From Ascaris suum (taxonomy: Eukaryota > Nematoda > Chromadorea > Rhabditida > Ascarididae): a stretch of DNA of 64,000 nucleotides. Position numbers and translations under genes: made by a program. The stretch is taken from positions 8,712,336 through 8,776,335 of the forward strand of contig CM024174.1 of assembly GCA_013433145.1 (NCBI GenBank), read 5' to 3'. Under the pieces are notes generated by a model that had not been told where the DNA came from, ran no database searches, and saw only the letters and a list, made by a program, of their open reading frames with translations. Shown here in pieces: positions 13,001 through 32,381 of the stretch (positions are counted from its first letter, which is position 1; each line of letters starts with the position of its first letter).

Positions 13001-13516
13001 AATAGTCGGGTGAGGCGGAATTTAAAAAATACGTTTCGGTTCATTTTCGTCCATTAGTGAACTTATGATGAAGAGATTCATTTAAAAGATGCTCGAGACT
13101 AGTTCCCATTTACTAAGAGACTAATGCGTGCAGTTAGAATTAGATTTGATAGATCTTTCAGTTAGTGATTATTACAGAAGCACCACTCAGAACGTTTTCT
13201 TTAAGATATTGATCTCGACAAATTATATAGCTTCTTTGGTGTCGTAGGCCCAAATTTCCAGCGCTTTGTAACAGCAAGGCTGTTTATAGGTGAACTTGCA
13301 GTGATTTAATTTTAGGCATTCATCACAGCGCATAAGAAAGAGCGCTGTGTCGGGGCATCGAAAGCGACCATGCGGCAGAGACAAACGGAGATCACTAGGC
13401 TCAGCGGTTTGATGAGGAACACGAGCCACATCTTGGTGCCTGGTTAGTTGTTTTCTCACTGTCATCATTCCATTCGACTTTTACGATTCTTACACGTGAT
13501 CAGTTCTTGCTTTCAC

Positions 13517-13640
<124 letters not shown>

Positions 13641-14326
13641 CACGAATGAATCGTTCGTTAAATGAATCTCAGGTGAACCAGGTGAATATATACATATATG
13701 TATGTGTAGATATATTCAGCTGATTGTGGTACGTTTGGGGTATTTCATACGCATACAGGCTTCTCATATGTACGGATTGACCTATGGTTTCTTTCGGTTG
13801 AGCATACATCTTCCATTCAGGTGCAGTGAATAACAGGAGTATTGAGGGGACTTGTTTGTATGGTCTAAAAGCGACAGAGCCTACTATCTGATGAAAGGTG
13901 GATGCATTGTTCTGATTTCCATCTCTTTTTCGCAGAGTAGTTTATGTCCGTGCAGAATACTTAACGGTGTTTATGGCTGTTTATGAGTCTTTTGCTTCCT
14001 CGCCTCATTCAGCGTATAGATATTAATGCAAGAAGCTTTCAGGCTTGCTCGCATAGTGAAATTTTTCTTGCTCTTGATTTGTTTCAGAAGTGCTGCAAAT
14101 AACTTAGACAGCAGTTTGAATGTCAAACGCATCTTCAGATATTCAACAAGTAGAGGCACCAGCCGAAGTGGAACTCCAGCCGCCAGCTGTTCGAAGGAAG
14201 CGGCATTATGACACCGAGCAGGCGCGCAGAGCAGACGTATGCGCAGCATATCTGAAGCGCTTCAGAGCGACCGAACCGGAGCTAATGGCGGAAATAGCGA
14301 GGGAGCATGAGCTCCAGCTTCCTTAA

Positions 14327-16489
14327 GCGACTGGTTAGCAAGTTCGATTTACTCCATTCGTAATTGACTTTCGGTTTTCACCAGCAGTTTTCCATCACTG
14401 GTATGTATAACGCAGTTTTCAACCAAGGTTTGCGTTTTATACCTATCTCCTTCTGAAATGGTAGTGTTGTTGCAGATTTGCGTCGCTATACACGTGGTTG
14501 CAATCGCTGCCGTCTGCTCCCTCGAATAATCATCGTTCTTCTCGACTATCCCTTTGCTACCTGAAGGTCGCAACGTTCGGAACCCTGCTCGGTGGTCATA
14601 TCATTTGCCCATGGTCGCCGTTCTCGCGTTCGCCGCTTCTCGTTGTCACCACGTTGTCTGCACGTCGTAAGGTTTATGGTGTCCTATGTTAGCCATAGAT
14701 GCCACCATCTAGTGCACGCATTGCCCATCTCCCCTTCTCCACAGTGTTCACTTATGAGTTCGGAAGCAACAGATTCTTTTGGAGTCTGGAAGAAATTTTT
14801 AATGCACTACTTGTGTCGGGAACATAGCTCTGTTTTCATGCTAGTTGGAGCAGCCATTGAGGGTAGTTAAGCTCCTACATGACGTAACTCGAATAATTGC
14901 TGCTGCTGTTATGAATTAAGGGATCGAGCGGTCACATGCCTCATTGAAGCTCTTGCGCTCCAGCTGTAGTTGCTCATTCATTTTCATTTGAAATATTTCG
15001 AATTCAAATTACTTCATCGACCTCGCTACCCCCTATCCGAAAATGCCGCAGCCAGATACAATTTCCCAGAGCCGCCCTCAGTTAGACCTAATATGACTAC
15101 CCCGGAGAGTTGTTTGCAGCTCTCTGTCTATACCATCCATCAGAGAAATAGATGGGACTAGTGTAAGTACACAGGGACCTAAAATTTACATTGGAGCTGA
15201 TTATTAAAAGCGATGAAATTTTAACATAAAAGACGCTGAAGAGTCGTTCAGCCTGCTGCCGGAAAAAAATGCTTATCTGGAATATGTAGAAGCTGTTGTC
15301 TCGTGGGGGAGGGGGGGGGGGGGGATCTGTCTCATGATACCATACTTACAAGTTTCATGCTTCATATGGGATTTTCACTAGTGATTCCTAAGGATATCAT
15401 GTGTAAGAGATTCTGCGCCTTTTGGAATGTTTGGGATGTGGGATTTCACTTGCATAAGGACAGATAAAACAGAAATTTGTAGTTTTTAATATTGTCAACA
15501 ATAAGCATCTCTTTACACTTGTCGTTCTCTGCATTAAAGCATTCCATAGGAGGCAGGATACAGATTTTGCGCAGATATGGCCAGCCATCGGCCGTGCGTT
15601 TCGAATCCACGGCGATTTTTCTTTTGGAGGATCAGCAGGATGTGTCAAAGGCGATTAGAACGGAATCAACAGCAAGCAGGTTTGTCGGAAGGTGAGAATT
15701 TTACAAACGAGCGCATTTTTGTTTTCTTGTCTACTCTATTGATCTCTGGTTACCGTCAGTGGTAAGGAGATCATGGCTTCCATTTATTTGTGAGCTGTTC
15801 CTCCCCCAAATTTCCCACCTCGCCCCTCCGAAGGACGGACGGTTCGTCGGCGAGTGCGGAAGAAAGCACAATGCTTGGCGTCTGGGACACTGATCGAGAG
15901 ACCCCATGAAATCCGAGAGCTTCCTCTCTGCTATGAACGTCGTTCCTAACAGAAAGGTCAGTTGTTTCACTAATTCGGTGTTGAGTTTTTGAAGTGCCGA
16001 CATTAAGCAATTCCTGCAGATGTTTTCTTCACTTCCCTTTTGCGGTAATGGAACTTTTCGTTGCACTGCTCAATCAGGAAATGCTTGCAATATTTAGCCG
16101 CGGTGAGTCAGCTCCTTGTCGTTGGGCTACATGAATGCATGGGCTGTAGCAAACAAACGTTCTTCAGGTTCAGTCTGCTTTTACGAGCAAAGACGATCAT
16201 CTTGTATAATTTCACGATTGCTTGAAAATGGTCGTCTTTATATTTGGCTGGAAAGAAGTGAGGAGTTGGGGGAGGGGATTGCACATGAAGGCAAAGCTCC
16301 TTCACGTGAGACATATGTCGATTTTAGATAGAATTATTCTCGCCTCTGCATAGATATTATTTTTCGTGAAACCAAAGAGATATCTCATAAGGATTTCAGA
16401 TAAAAACAGTTTTTTGCTGTCGAGAGAACAGTTTCTCCGTGGAGCGTTTTCTTATATTTGAAGCAAATTAGATATTCAAAAAATCAGTA
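14327..16489. other. Downstream part of the unit with protein-like fragments
   Basis: GC-richer patches suggest exons at 14475-14680, 15000-15165, 15550-15691 and 15795-15909. GTAAGT follows 15163. Several frames on both strands are open at once, so strand and frame are unresolved outside the entry at 15550. A 14-G run lies at 15311-15324. Confidence 0.4.
15550..15691 (+). CDS. Candidate internal exon of unknown protein, copy A
   Basis: The exon is bounded by TTCCATAG and a GTGAGA donor, is 142 bases long, and is conserved in copy B at 43264-43405. Two plus frames are open through it and the third nearly so. The phase-1 frame (YGQPSAVRFESTAIFLLEDQ) joins in phase to a serine-rich segment that starts at 15795 and stops at 15907-15909. 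That second acceptor (TTTGTGAG) is poor. No known domain is recognised. Confidence 0.35.
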
Positions 16490-17099
16490 GAACTTTCTCG
16501 GAGCTCAAGATCTGTCTTAGCTCCTGGAACAATTGTGGATGGAAATTGCGAAATTCTTCAAAAGTGCTGGAGGGCACAATTGCGGACGAGAATGATGTCG
16601 TACACCAACGTTTTCGGTGGACGACCAATTTGAGCTCTTTTCTGAATACATTTCGTTCTCGGTCGTTGAAAAACATCAAAGAATGAAAGATTTTTAAATG
16701 GTTTTGACATCGATATACGTTGCGACTTATAAGGCATTTTCTGACTTGTTGAATCTGTCAACGACGAGGAATGCAGCAGAAATATTTTGCCTATTCGCTC
16801 AGTTCTAACGATTTATTCCATCGCAATTATTTTTAATGCAGAATCACAATAGTCAGCTTACACAATTTCTTATTGACTAAGAAAATGTGGAGTATTCCAG
16901 ATAACTTTTAATAGGAATATGTATTCACTACAACTCATTGATTCTGGCATTTGATGATGATGTTTGTACTAGGTGATGTTTCAACGCTTGTTTTTTTGTT
17001 CTACGAGTTAAATAACGACTTTGTTCTTTCTAAGTGGTCAGTTGACCGCTCAAGAAGTCCGTTGAGAAATTCTGAGTGGTCAGTCAGTTGCAAATTGCC

Positions 17100-18060
17100 T
17101 TTCTGTATCATCCTTTCTTTTTTTTTAAAACTTTCTTTCTGCTTCATCTTGCCGTTTTTCCAGATTTTCTTTCTTCATCATCTCGTTCTTGCAAATCTTC
17201 TTCTCTATGATGTTTTTTTTGCAAATTTCCTGCTCCCATCATCAGATCCTTTCGCTACATCGCCATTTTCTTTTTCCAGTTTTCTTTTCTACTTTATGTT
17301 TTCCTTTTGCTCTTTCTGCGTCATCTGTAACTCTTTGTAATTTTCTTTTCTGTGCCATGCTTTCTTTATCGCAAATCTTCTTTCTGCGCCGTCTTTTCCT
17401 TGTTTCAAATCTCGTGCTTTCATCATCTTTCCCGTTTTCCGAATTTCACTTCTGCATCACCGTTTCCTCCTTGTGAATTTCCTTGCCCCATTATATTTTC
17501 CTTTTCGCAGATTTTGCTCACCATCGTTTCTTCTCTAAAATTTCTCATCTGCATCATACTTTCATCGTTACAAATTCTCTTTCTACATCATCCTTCCTCA
17601 TTCGTAAATTCACTTCTTCCATCATCTCCTTCTTGCAAATTTCTTCTGTGCATGATGTTTTTCCTTTTGCAAATTCACTTTCTGCAAATTTCTTCTCGCA
17701 TCCCTCCCTTTTTGGAAATTTCCTCTCTGCATGATGTATTAATCTTTCCAGCTTTACTTTCGGCGCCATCTTCTCCTTGTTGCAAATTTCCTTCTACCGT
17801 TATCTTCCCGTTTTCCAAACCTCATTTCTGCAACACTGTTTCCTCTTTACAATCTCCTTTGTACATCATCATTTCCCTCCGCAAATTTCGTTCCTGCATG
17901 ATGTTTTTCTTTCCTCAAATTTCCCGCTCCTTCTTTTTTGTAAATTTCTCTCTGCGTCATCCTTTTCTTTTTACAATTTCGTTCCTCGGCCATATTTCGC
18001 CTATTGTCAAATTCTCGTTCAGGACCATCGTTTCGCATATGCAAATTTCCTTTCTGCCAT
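17100..18060. repeat. Degenerate 33-39-base minisatellite, copy A
   Basis: About 25 imperfect units, C/T-rich on the plus strand, built around TTGCAAATTTCCTTCTGCATCATC. On the minus strand units read as 11-12 charged residues of the form D-x-x-E-[KR]-x-F-x-[KR]. A single unit is also present in the right inverted arm near 18775-18815, so the array probably expanded from arm sequence. Confidence 0.85.
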
Positions 18061-18636
18061 GAGCCATACAGCGCCGCTGTAATGCATGGATGGCCATAAA
18101 TCAGTGTATAGTCTTCGCGCTACAAGCCAATTTTTATCCTCTTATCTCAGTACTTCTGGAACATTTGACAATCGCAAAAACATATTCTGTTGAATGAGGA
18201 AGGTCGGATGATTCATGACGGGACCTGAGCCGCGAAGCTTCAGTAGTGGCGAAAGTACATGGGAGACTGTAGGAGCGATTTTTCGAGACGGAATCTGAAA
18301 TGCACATTTCCATTGAACTCATGAATTTCGTTCAAATTGGGAAACATGAGTTTGCAGTCCGGAATATACGAACGGAACACAAGAATGACGCCCACAGTGT
18401 GTTTATGTTGCCCAAAAAATCGATTTCAGAAAGATTCGCATCTCCAAATAGACGCCGTCTACAAAATTCTCATGTCCGTCCAGTAAGCTCTTGACCCTTC
18501 ATTTTCTTCTTTTTTTTCCTGTATTTATCAGTTCGGAGGCGTAGGATACTATTGTGATTGCCGCCTAAGTTTTCTTTGTGTGCTACAAACATTTTCAGTT
18601 TCCTCGCTCTAAGGTTCTACAATTTCATGTTTGCAC

Positions 18637-18757
18637 AGTCTCAAAACTTCATATCACATCGGTCAGTTGAAACCTTTGGCTACCGTATTATGGGAGGATG
18701 AAGTTTGGTATGCACCTCGAAGACTGGGATTTGTGGTCACCGATGCATTACAGTGGT
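18637..18757 (+). pseudogene. Decayed exon inside the foldback element, copy A
   Basis: After a TTTGCACAG acceptor, one frame reads GQLKPLATVLWEDEVWYAP and continues to DALQW, where a GT donor or TAA follows. Copy B reads the same frame with one silent and two conservative changes, and extends it to 46538. Upstream at 18330-18485 a frame ending in FQKDSHLQIDAVYK, with Cys pairs in copy C (CPQCAYIY), looks like a broken zinc-binding exon. The family is unknown; it may be remnants of the element's own gene. Confidence 0.4.
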
Positions 18758-19638
18758 AATCTATGGTTTGCGACGGGAAGGAAATTTGCAGAAAGGAAAC
18801 CCTGATGCAGAAAGGCAGTTTGCAACTGACTGACCACTTAGAGTTGCTCAGTGGACTTCTTGAGCGGTCAGCTGACCACTAAGAAAGAACAAAAGTCGTT
18901 ATTTAACTCGTAGAACAAAAAACAAGTGTTGAAACATCACTTAGTACAAACATCATCATCAAATGCCAGAATCAATGCAGTTGTAGGGTGAATACATATT
19001 CCTATTAAAAGTTATCTGGAGTATTTCACATTTTGTTAGTCAGCAGAAAATTGTATAAGCCGACTGTTGTGACTCTGCATTAAAAATAATTGCAATAGAA
19101 TAAGTCATTAGGACTGAGCAACTAAGGTTCATATTTTCGTACACATTTCTCTTCTTTGATGCTGATTCTATACGTCAAAAAATGCTTTATAGCCGCAAAA
19201 TATATCGGTGTCAAAACCATTTGAAATCATTTAAACATGCTTCATTCCTTCATGTTCTTCAACAGCCGAGAGTGGAATCTATTCAGAAAAGAGCTCATAA
19301 TTAGTTGTCTTTAGTGTACAACATCATCCTCGTCGGTAATCGCGTCCTCCAGCACTTTTCATGACGTTGCGGCACCATAACTTCCATTCATAATTGTTGC
19401 CGGAGCTTAGCAAATGAGAGATTCCGAGGTCCGGTGCTCTAGAGAAAATTCTGTCGGAAGCAAGCTCAGTCTGTAGATGCCGAAATGGCAAGCTTATTGA
19501 TATTCGATCTGTTGAAAGTTGAAGTAATGTTTGTATCGAATATTGCAATTGAGAAGCCTTAATGAAAGGTGTTCTTAGGCGTTCTTTTCTCCTATGAATC
19601 TTTTACCTGCAAAGCGAAGACTGCTCACGCAGTCATTC

Positions 19639-22600
19639 TGCAACGCAATAGCAATAACAAATTTTCAGGATTTGGCTGTAATTTTTGTCGCTGTACGTAA
19701 AATTAGAAAAGAGAATGAAAAAAAACTTTAAAAAAGAAGCATTTGCGAGAAGAAGATTTGAAGGGGCTCTCTTGGAATGTTTACGTCCATTTAGTTTGCA
19801 CCTTTGCGTACTCTAGCTTGAATTACCTGGAGTATGTTTGTTGCCGAGCTCGACCTTATTTAAAATTTCAAAAATGTCAAAGCTCAGAGGTCAACGGATT
19901 TGTGCTCTTCTATCAACATCAATGCAAGCCGCTGTTTTCGTAATTTCTAGCTATACGTTCAAGCGTCAAGTTTAAATCGCAAATTCATTCTTCGTCACTC
20001 TCAGTCGTGCATATATCGCCACATAAAGCGTTAATCTGCAAATCACCTTCATCGCTTTCAAATTTGGGAGATACGTGAGTTTCTATATTATCATCGTCAC
20101 CAGTGATAAGTTTATTATTATTATCAGTTATAAGCCTGCTATGATCAACTACCATCATCACTATCTTATGTTTTTATCCACCAATCGTTTCACATGCTTA
20201 CATGTCTTTTGTGTTGTTCATTTTTCTTGTTTCAGCAACAATAGGCATCAGTCACCACTAACTGTTCGATGATCTTAAACAGACGCAGTTTTAATGTTGC
20301 TTCGAAAAAGTAGTAACCGGAATCACTTTAAACGTGATTATATATGACAGAAAACTCGATAACAAAGCAATTCAGGTTTCGAGGAAGTGTGATGTCAGAG
20401 TGAATCAATAAATATTGCTCTTTTATTTCCTAGAACTGACAATAGCCGCAGAAGTTTGCTGATCTAGAACGGCAATGGGGAACGGATTTATTACGAATGT
20501 GCCTTAACCATGTTGCTAGACACTAGTATTTATTGAATGGCTTTCCAGGGTGCATCGAAGTTGTCAAGGAATGAGGCAAAAACAAAAAAGTACTTATTTT
20601 AACAGTTGCCGCCACCTGACAGGAGAGGGAGACAAGTGCAGGGATTTTTTTTTTGACGGATACAGTGTCCATTTCAGTATGCAGGAACTTGAAAAAAAAT
20701 CCGTAAGGAAACACTGAGGATACTAAATGAATTTGCAAAGTGTCCACTTTGGCAATGTCTGCTCCACAAAGCAACCAGTTCCATAAGTTCCCAACCGATA
20801 ACAATTTAACCGATTCTTTTTGCTGTCTGAATTCTCTGCAAACGATCGCTTTTCTATGTTTCGACCGGGCGTAAAATGCGAGCCTACCGGTTGCAATAAT
20901 TCACCACATACTGGCTATATGATGTGGGCTATATTGGTATGGATTACTATATACTATGGGTAACATCGATCAAGTTTGTGGTTCTATCAAAGCATACGCA
21001 TAAAATAAACACAACATCATCGTTTCGAAAAAAACTGGCAAATGTGAGAAAGTCTCTGATCTACTCACCCCATTAATGAAATCTTACAACAGCCTTCTGA
21101 CAGTCCGATCCTTCAACGTCGGAAAAAGTATTGAAGCTCGAAAAAGGTCGCAAAAATTTGACTGAGCCTCACCGCTGCTCAAAACGCATTTCACATCCAT
21201 TCAAACGGTGTTTATGCATTATGGCGTATTTTTTTATTTGTTGACAGCTTACGCAATAAGTTCGCTACGATAAGCATAATTGCAAAAAATCACTTTTTTT
21301 GTCTATTTCAAAGTTGAAGCAGTATTTTTCTTCACCCTCTCATGTCTATTTTGCTCTCCTCCGTCTCAAAACGTTGTCAGATATCTTTCACTCCCGTTGT
21401 TTGATTGCTTTTTGTTTCTTCCGCTCCCGAATGTGCAATCATTGAGCGCGAGTTTTTTTTAGTGACGATCTCCCCGAACAGTAATACCTGCCCATACTAT
21501 ATAATTGGTGATGTTTAGTACAGCGATTTACTGCGATACCATGCGATGCTATGTGTTGTAATCATATATTGCAATGTGCGAATGATGTGTTGCAACGTTG
21601 CAGTGCCGTGCAATACGTTGCAATGATGTGTTGTCATGTTGCAGTGGTATGCAATGAGGTAACAAAACAAAACGCAACAAAACAGCTTTTCATTTGTACT
21701 ATAAACGCAACAAAACAGAACAACCACAAACTTATAAACGTCAACGAACCACTTTTCATTTGTACTCATCTCCTCTCCCGGTTGATCATCAACAAATGCA
21801 CGTTGTGTGATATACTTCAAATTATGCAGTACTATCCTTGCTGCTAACCTCTAATAAAAGCATCAAAGTCGCATATTCTATTGAAGTGAAACGATGGTGT
21901 ATGAAATGCTATTAAATACGATACTATATCCAAAATGCTTGCTAGCCGTTTTTATATTCAACAAAACTACGGTAATCTGATCAAAAAAAAAATTTACATA
22001 TATATAATATGCAAATATTTATCACGACGAGCAAAATCACAGAAAAACGCCAATGACCAGATAATATTAATAAGTGAAAATTGTTACGCTGATGATCAGA
22101 TCAAACGATATTGGGAGAACAGAATTATTGGAGCGAAACATTGAATCAACAATTATCCTCTGTGAAAAAAATATTCTACCTGCTGGAGAAAGGTATCTCT
22201 GAAAGAAATCCTTTCGCATCGCTTATCGATTAAAATATTTTCTCTTCTCGAAATTTGTTAGGATCGGTCAAAATGCAAAATTTGTTTACAAGATTTTTGG
22301 GTGGGACGATTGTGAGGTAAAGCACTACCGAAATGGAAATCCCAATCGGGCATATGAATACCGCTGACGATCGAATAACACAGTTCTGAGTGAGCAAAAA
22401 TAATAGCTCATGATAGTTCACCGTTAGAAGTATTAACTCTCATTAGCTGACAATAATAGATTTGAAAAATCAACCCGGAAAATTGGGAAATTTGCAAAAG
22501 AAAATTTTTTTTCAAAAACGAAAAAATATCCAAAGTTGACTAGCAATACTTTCGCATATTATTTTCCAATGATCGGCTATTTTATCACAAAAGGTGAAAC

Positions 22601-23282
22601 AATATAAGCTATTAACATCAAGATATGCCTGAAATCAACTTCAACCTATACGGGATGAAATCGTCCTCGCATTTACGGTAATTTCCGCCCATCCTGAAAA
22701 TACAAAATTTTCCTAGCCATGATGGAAAACACAAGAGATCGCCTCATGGATTGCAAGCATCCTCCACAAAGAGGGTTTCCACATAAAGTTTGATATGAAT
22801 CCCATCAGCTCCCCTATGCGGTTGAAGCCAGTCACCCTCACAGCCAAGCAAATTATAGGTGGCCTTCTTGCACACCTTGTGTTAGCACTAATAAAGGCAA
22901 CAATCATAATGACATTCAACATCGCTCATAGAACAACTGTTATTAGCGGTTGCCCGATTATTGAAATAATATGAAATGAGAAGAACCTCTTAGGTATCCC
23001 TCTCCCAAAAATGTTTGTAGTAAAAACAGAAAAAAAAAGGATTTACACCCCCCCCCCCCCCCCTTACCGAAGTATGATCAACAATATAAAAGAAAAAATT
23101 TCAAAAACACAAACACTAAAATTACAGAAAAAAATTGCATAAATAAATCTCACAAATGCCATATTGCTATGGCAGAATGCATTATCATAACGATCACCTT
23201 TCAGAAATTACTTCATTGAATTTAAATATTACTATTATCATTATTTTATCCTTATTCTTCTTACTTATTGTAAGAATAAGTA
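19639..23282. other. Inter-copy stretch, no supported gene
   Basis: 19639-21190 is shared with copy C but not with B. A degenerate 41-base tandem of AATGATGTGTTGCAACGTTG type lies at 21581-21660. A minus open frame at 22713-22922 has no recognisable family. A 16-C run is at 23048-23063. Confidence 0.5.
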
Positions 23283-29999
<6,717 letters not shown>

Positions 30000-30580
30000 T
30001 TGTGTATACGCAACAGACTGATGAAAGCATCCGTTGCTGTTGTTTTTAATTTAGGTCTCATAAATTTGTTACGCAAGAGGAGAAGGCGCAGTGAGAAGGA
30101 AGGGTAGAGAAGAGAAGAAGGAAGAAGAAAGGAGATGGACAAGGACGATAGGCAGGAAGAAAGAAGTTGGAAGAGGAAGTCTGCAGTCAAACCATTCTTG
30201 AAGCGGTTAAAAAGTATGACGTCGTAAGCATAGCAAATCCCTTAGCACTGATACTTGCAGCTAATGGCTACTATACTAAACGATCACCGAATCATATCGT
30301 CCTTCATATACGCCTTGTGCAAATTATCTTTAAGTGATGAGCAAGCGCTAAACCTATATGTGTAATCAGACAGCTAATTAGACCTCAATTAGGACAGTTG
30401 CGCCGCATATGCTTATGTCCATCGAAAAATCTTTTCTTCATTCTTCAGTATAAATACAAAATACAAAATGCCCTAATAATATATAAATGAATTGAACAGT
30501 AGATAGTCGACGAGAAATAGCAAAAATCACTGAACGTTGATGAAAGAAAAGAAAAAGCGTAAATTTCTTAGGACTTGCAG
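30000..30580. other. Purine-rich and AT-rich spacer before the terminal exon
   Basis: GA-rich sequence at 30076-30180 reads lysine/arginine/glutamate-rich peptides in several frames, as any such tract would. An earlier exon of the gene ending at 30801 may be here but was not resolved. Confidence 0.35.
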
Positions 30581-30801
30581 ATGTCGTTGATGACCATTCA
30601 AATGCTGCGATATTGCGGTCGAAGAAAAACCAGAATGAGGACAACCTATTCTGCGTTATCGTATATCGGGGCATTTTGTTCGCATCATCGATACAAATTA
30701 ACGAATCCCATTATTCCTACTTACCTATTTGGGCAAAAGCAAAAATTGCGCAAATAATTCATTCATGGAACTCAGACGATCTGGATAACTTTTTTCTCTA
30801 A
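30581..30801 (+). CDS. Terminal exon of an unidentified protein
   Basis: The exon begins after GGACTTGCAG, takes one base from the previous exon, and reads 72 residues to TAA at 30799-30801. Readable parts include LFCVIVYRGILFASSIQINE and LPIWAKAKIAQIIHSWNSDD, a mix of hydrophobic strands and an acidic end. AATAAA at 30821-30826 fits a 3' end. The composition and the acceptor, frame, stop and poly(A) set make coding likely. I do not recognise the family and upstream exons are unresolved. Confidence 0.5.
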
Positions 30802-30820
30802 CGACCTTCGTTTCGTTCAC

Positions 30821-30826
30821 AATAAA
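30821..30826 (+). terminator. Poly(A) signal AATAAA
   Basis: A canonical hexamer 20 bases after the stop codon of the terminal exon at 30581-30801. Confidence 0.6.
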
Positions 30827-32317
30827 ACAAAGTCCAATTTGATATCGTCAATTTGATCTATCATATCGTCATATCGTCTATTCGATCATATCGTCTATGC
30901 TTTGTACTGGTGGAATAGAGAAAAGTTTTGAAAAAAAGGTACTAGAGCACACCAAAAACGGCGAGCTGCATCGTATAATGCTTGAATCATTGAGAACGTA
31001 GTTTGATGACGTCAGACATTTCTAACCGGGTGACACCACGAATAATTCAGAAGCCGTTCAAAATACTAATAGTGCATAAATAAAGAATTTCTTCGGCGGT
31101 AATGGTGGCCCCTCAAGAACTCCGTGCACACAGTCATTTTCGGGGGAAATTTGGCTCAAGTAAAAGCAACAAGTAGGCAATTTTGTATGAAACAACGGGT
31201 AGATCTTTTTTACCCTAATTCCCGACGCCCGCAGGACTTATTTTACCTCTTCGTGAACAACAGTTTTTTTTTTTTAAACTAAAGGCGAATGGCACCTCCA
31301 TCCCACCCATTTCAATCTGTCTTCTCTTACAGACATACGCGTGCTATGCACTTGATAACCGTCTTTCGGATGTAGACTTCCTCGACAGTAAAACGCAACG
31401 AATGAATGACTTATCACTTTCTCGAAAGCCTGAATAATTCTTCTCCTTCCCCCTCTCATCCACCGATCGATCGAATCTTACTCAATATTAAAGTGCCTCC
31501 GCCGTTCTTTGAGTGTGGACAAGACTTGTATAGAGGATTCGCAGTTTGCATTGCAATTCCACCAGCTCGTATGGCTAAGGGTATAATTTCTCGGCTGCCT
31601 TATGCGGCCTGAATCATCGCAAATGTTTCAACATCAATTAAGAAAGGTAGGTTTGTTTAATCGCGCAGAAAGGACACTTTATGCGCTCAACAATTCGAGG
31701 GAGTTGCAATTTGGTCAGTTTCCAGCCGTTTCCAATTTTTTGACCTAACGCTAGTTTTATGGATACGACTCATATCAGATCACAGAGAGAAAAGGCTTTC
31801 TGTAACTATAATTACCTGGGCGAGTGCCACGCAACGGCTGACACGCATCCTTACTTCTGAAGCGAAATCACGACGATCTCAGATCATCCGGTCGTCGTAG
31901 GTCGTATCTTTCCTCCCAATGAAAGGAATCTCATGACCGATATGAACAACAGTTGTATCAAAAAAGCTGCTTACCCAGCTTACTTTGATACTCTAGAGTG
32001 GCAGATAGATGGGCTCCCAGTGCTCAGGACCATCGTATCTTCCTTCACGACATGGAAAAAAACCTAATTTGTGGATTCTTTTATTGACTTTTAGCTGACT
32101 GTTCACCATTTCAAACAGGACTGTCAGTGATTCTCGCACCATCCTATAAAAGACCTTCACTAGGATATATATTTGTTCCTTTCTTGACCTTTCGAAGCAT
32201 AAAGAATCCCTGTTAATTTTAGAACAATCTTCAAATAAAAACTTGCCCCCCCCCCCTTGTTCAAGTGAATTCAAGTGACTCTACACCACAAAAACACTAG
32301 CAAACTTACTGAACATC
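30827..32317. other. Inter-copy stretch before copy B
   Basis: Contains short ATATCGTC reiterations at 30842-30900. Protein-like open frames occur at 31406-31612 on + (with an antisense frame equally plausible) and at 31993-32274 on - (ending EGRYDGPEHWEPIYLPL). None has clear splice borders. Confidence 0.4.
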
Positions 32318-32361
32318 CTGTCTCAAGAACGATTCTCGTGCATTCTATTAATTCCACCCCA

Positions 32362-32381
32362 CCCCCCCCCCCCCCCCCCCC
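32362..32381 (+). repeat. Poly-C tract of 20 at the left edge of copy B
   Basis: An uninterrupted C run matching the 13-C run of copy A at 4670-4682. Confidence 0.9.

Larger units (their letters stand above)
16490..19430. mobile_element. Foldback-like element with about 630-base inverted arms, copy A
   Basis: The reverse complement of 16490-17120 aligns with 18790-19430 along its length, with clear but diverged identity. For example, CATCATCAAATGCCAGAATCAATG occurs in both arms, and the fragments around GTGTACGACATCATTCTCGTC correspond. Between the arms lie a pyrimidine-rich minisatellite and about 700 bases of other sequence with decayed coding fragments. The layout resembles foldback or long-terminal-inverted-repeat DNA transposons. 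No transposase is recognised and no target-site duplication was established. It is present in all three copies, so it inserted before the duplication. Confidence 0.65.

Noticed and set aside
13223..13468. Minus-strand 81-codon frame with several Cys (RCDECLKLNHC), repeated in copy B
   Set aside because: It lies antisense to exon 7 of the OTU-like gene, whose phase and zinc-ligand fit (HKKERC) support the plus strand.
15731..16066. Minus-strand 111-codon frame, also in copy B (43445-43780)
   Set aside because: A second minus frame and plus frames are open over the same bases, there is no motif, and A/B identity is from recent copying, so coding cannot be claimed.
17352..18062. Plus-strand 236-codon frame rich in Phe, Ser, Pro and His (and counterparts at 60030-60881)
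   Set aside because: It is the pyrimidine strand of the minisatellite, where stops are rare by composition. It has no splice or start context.
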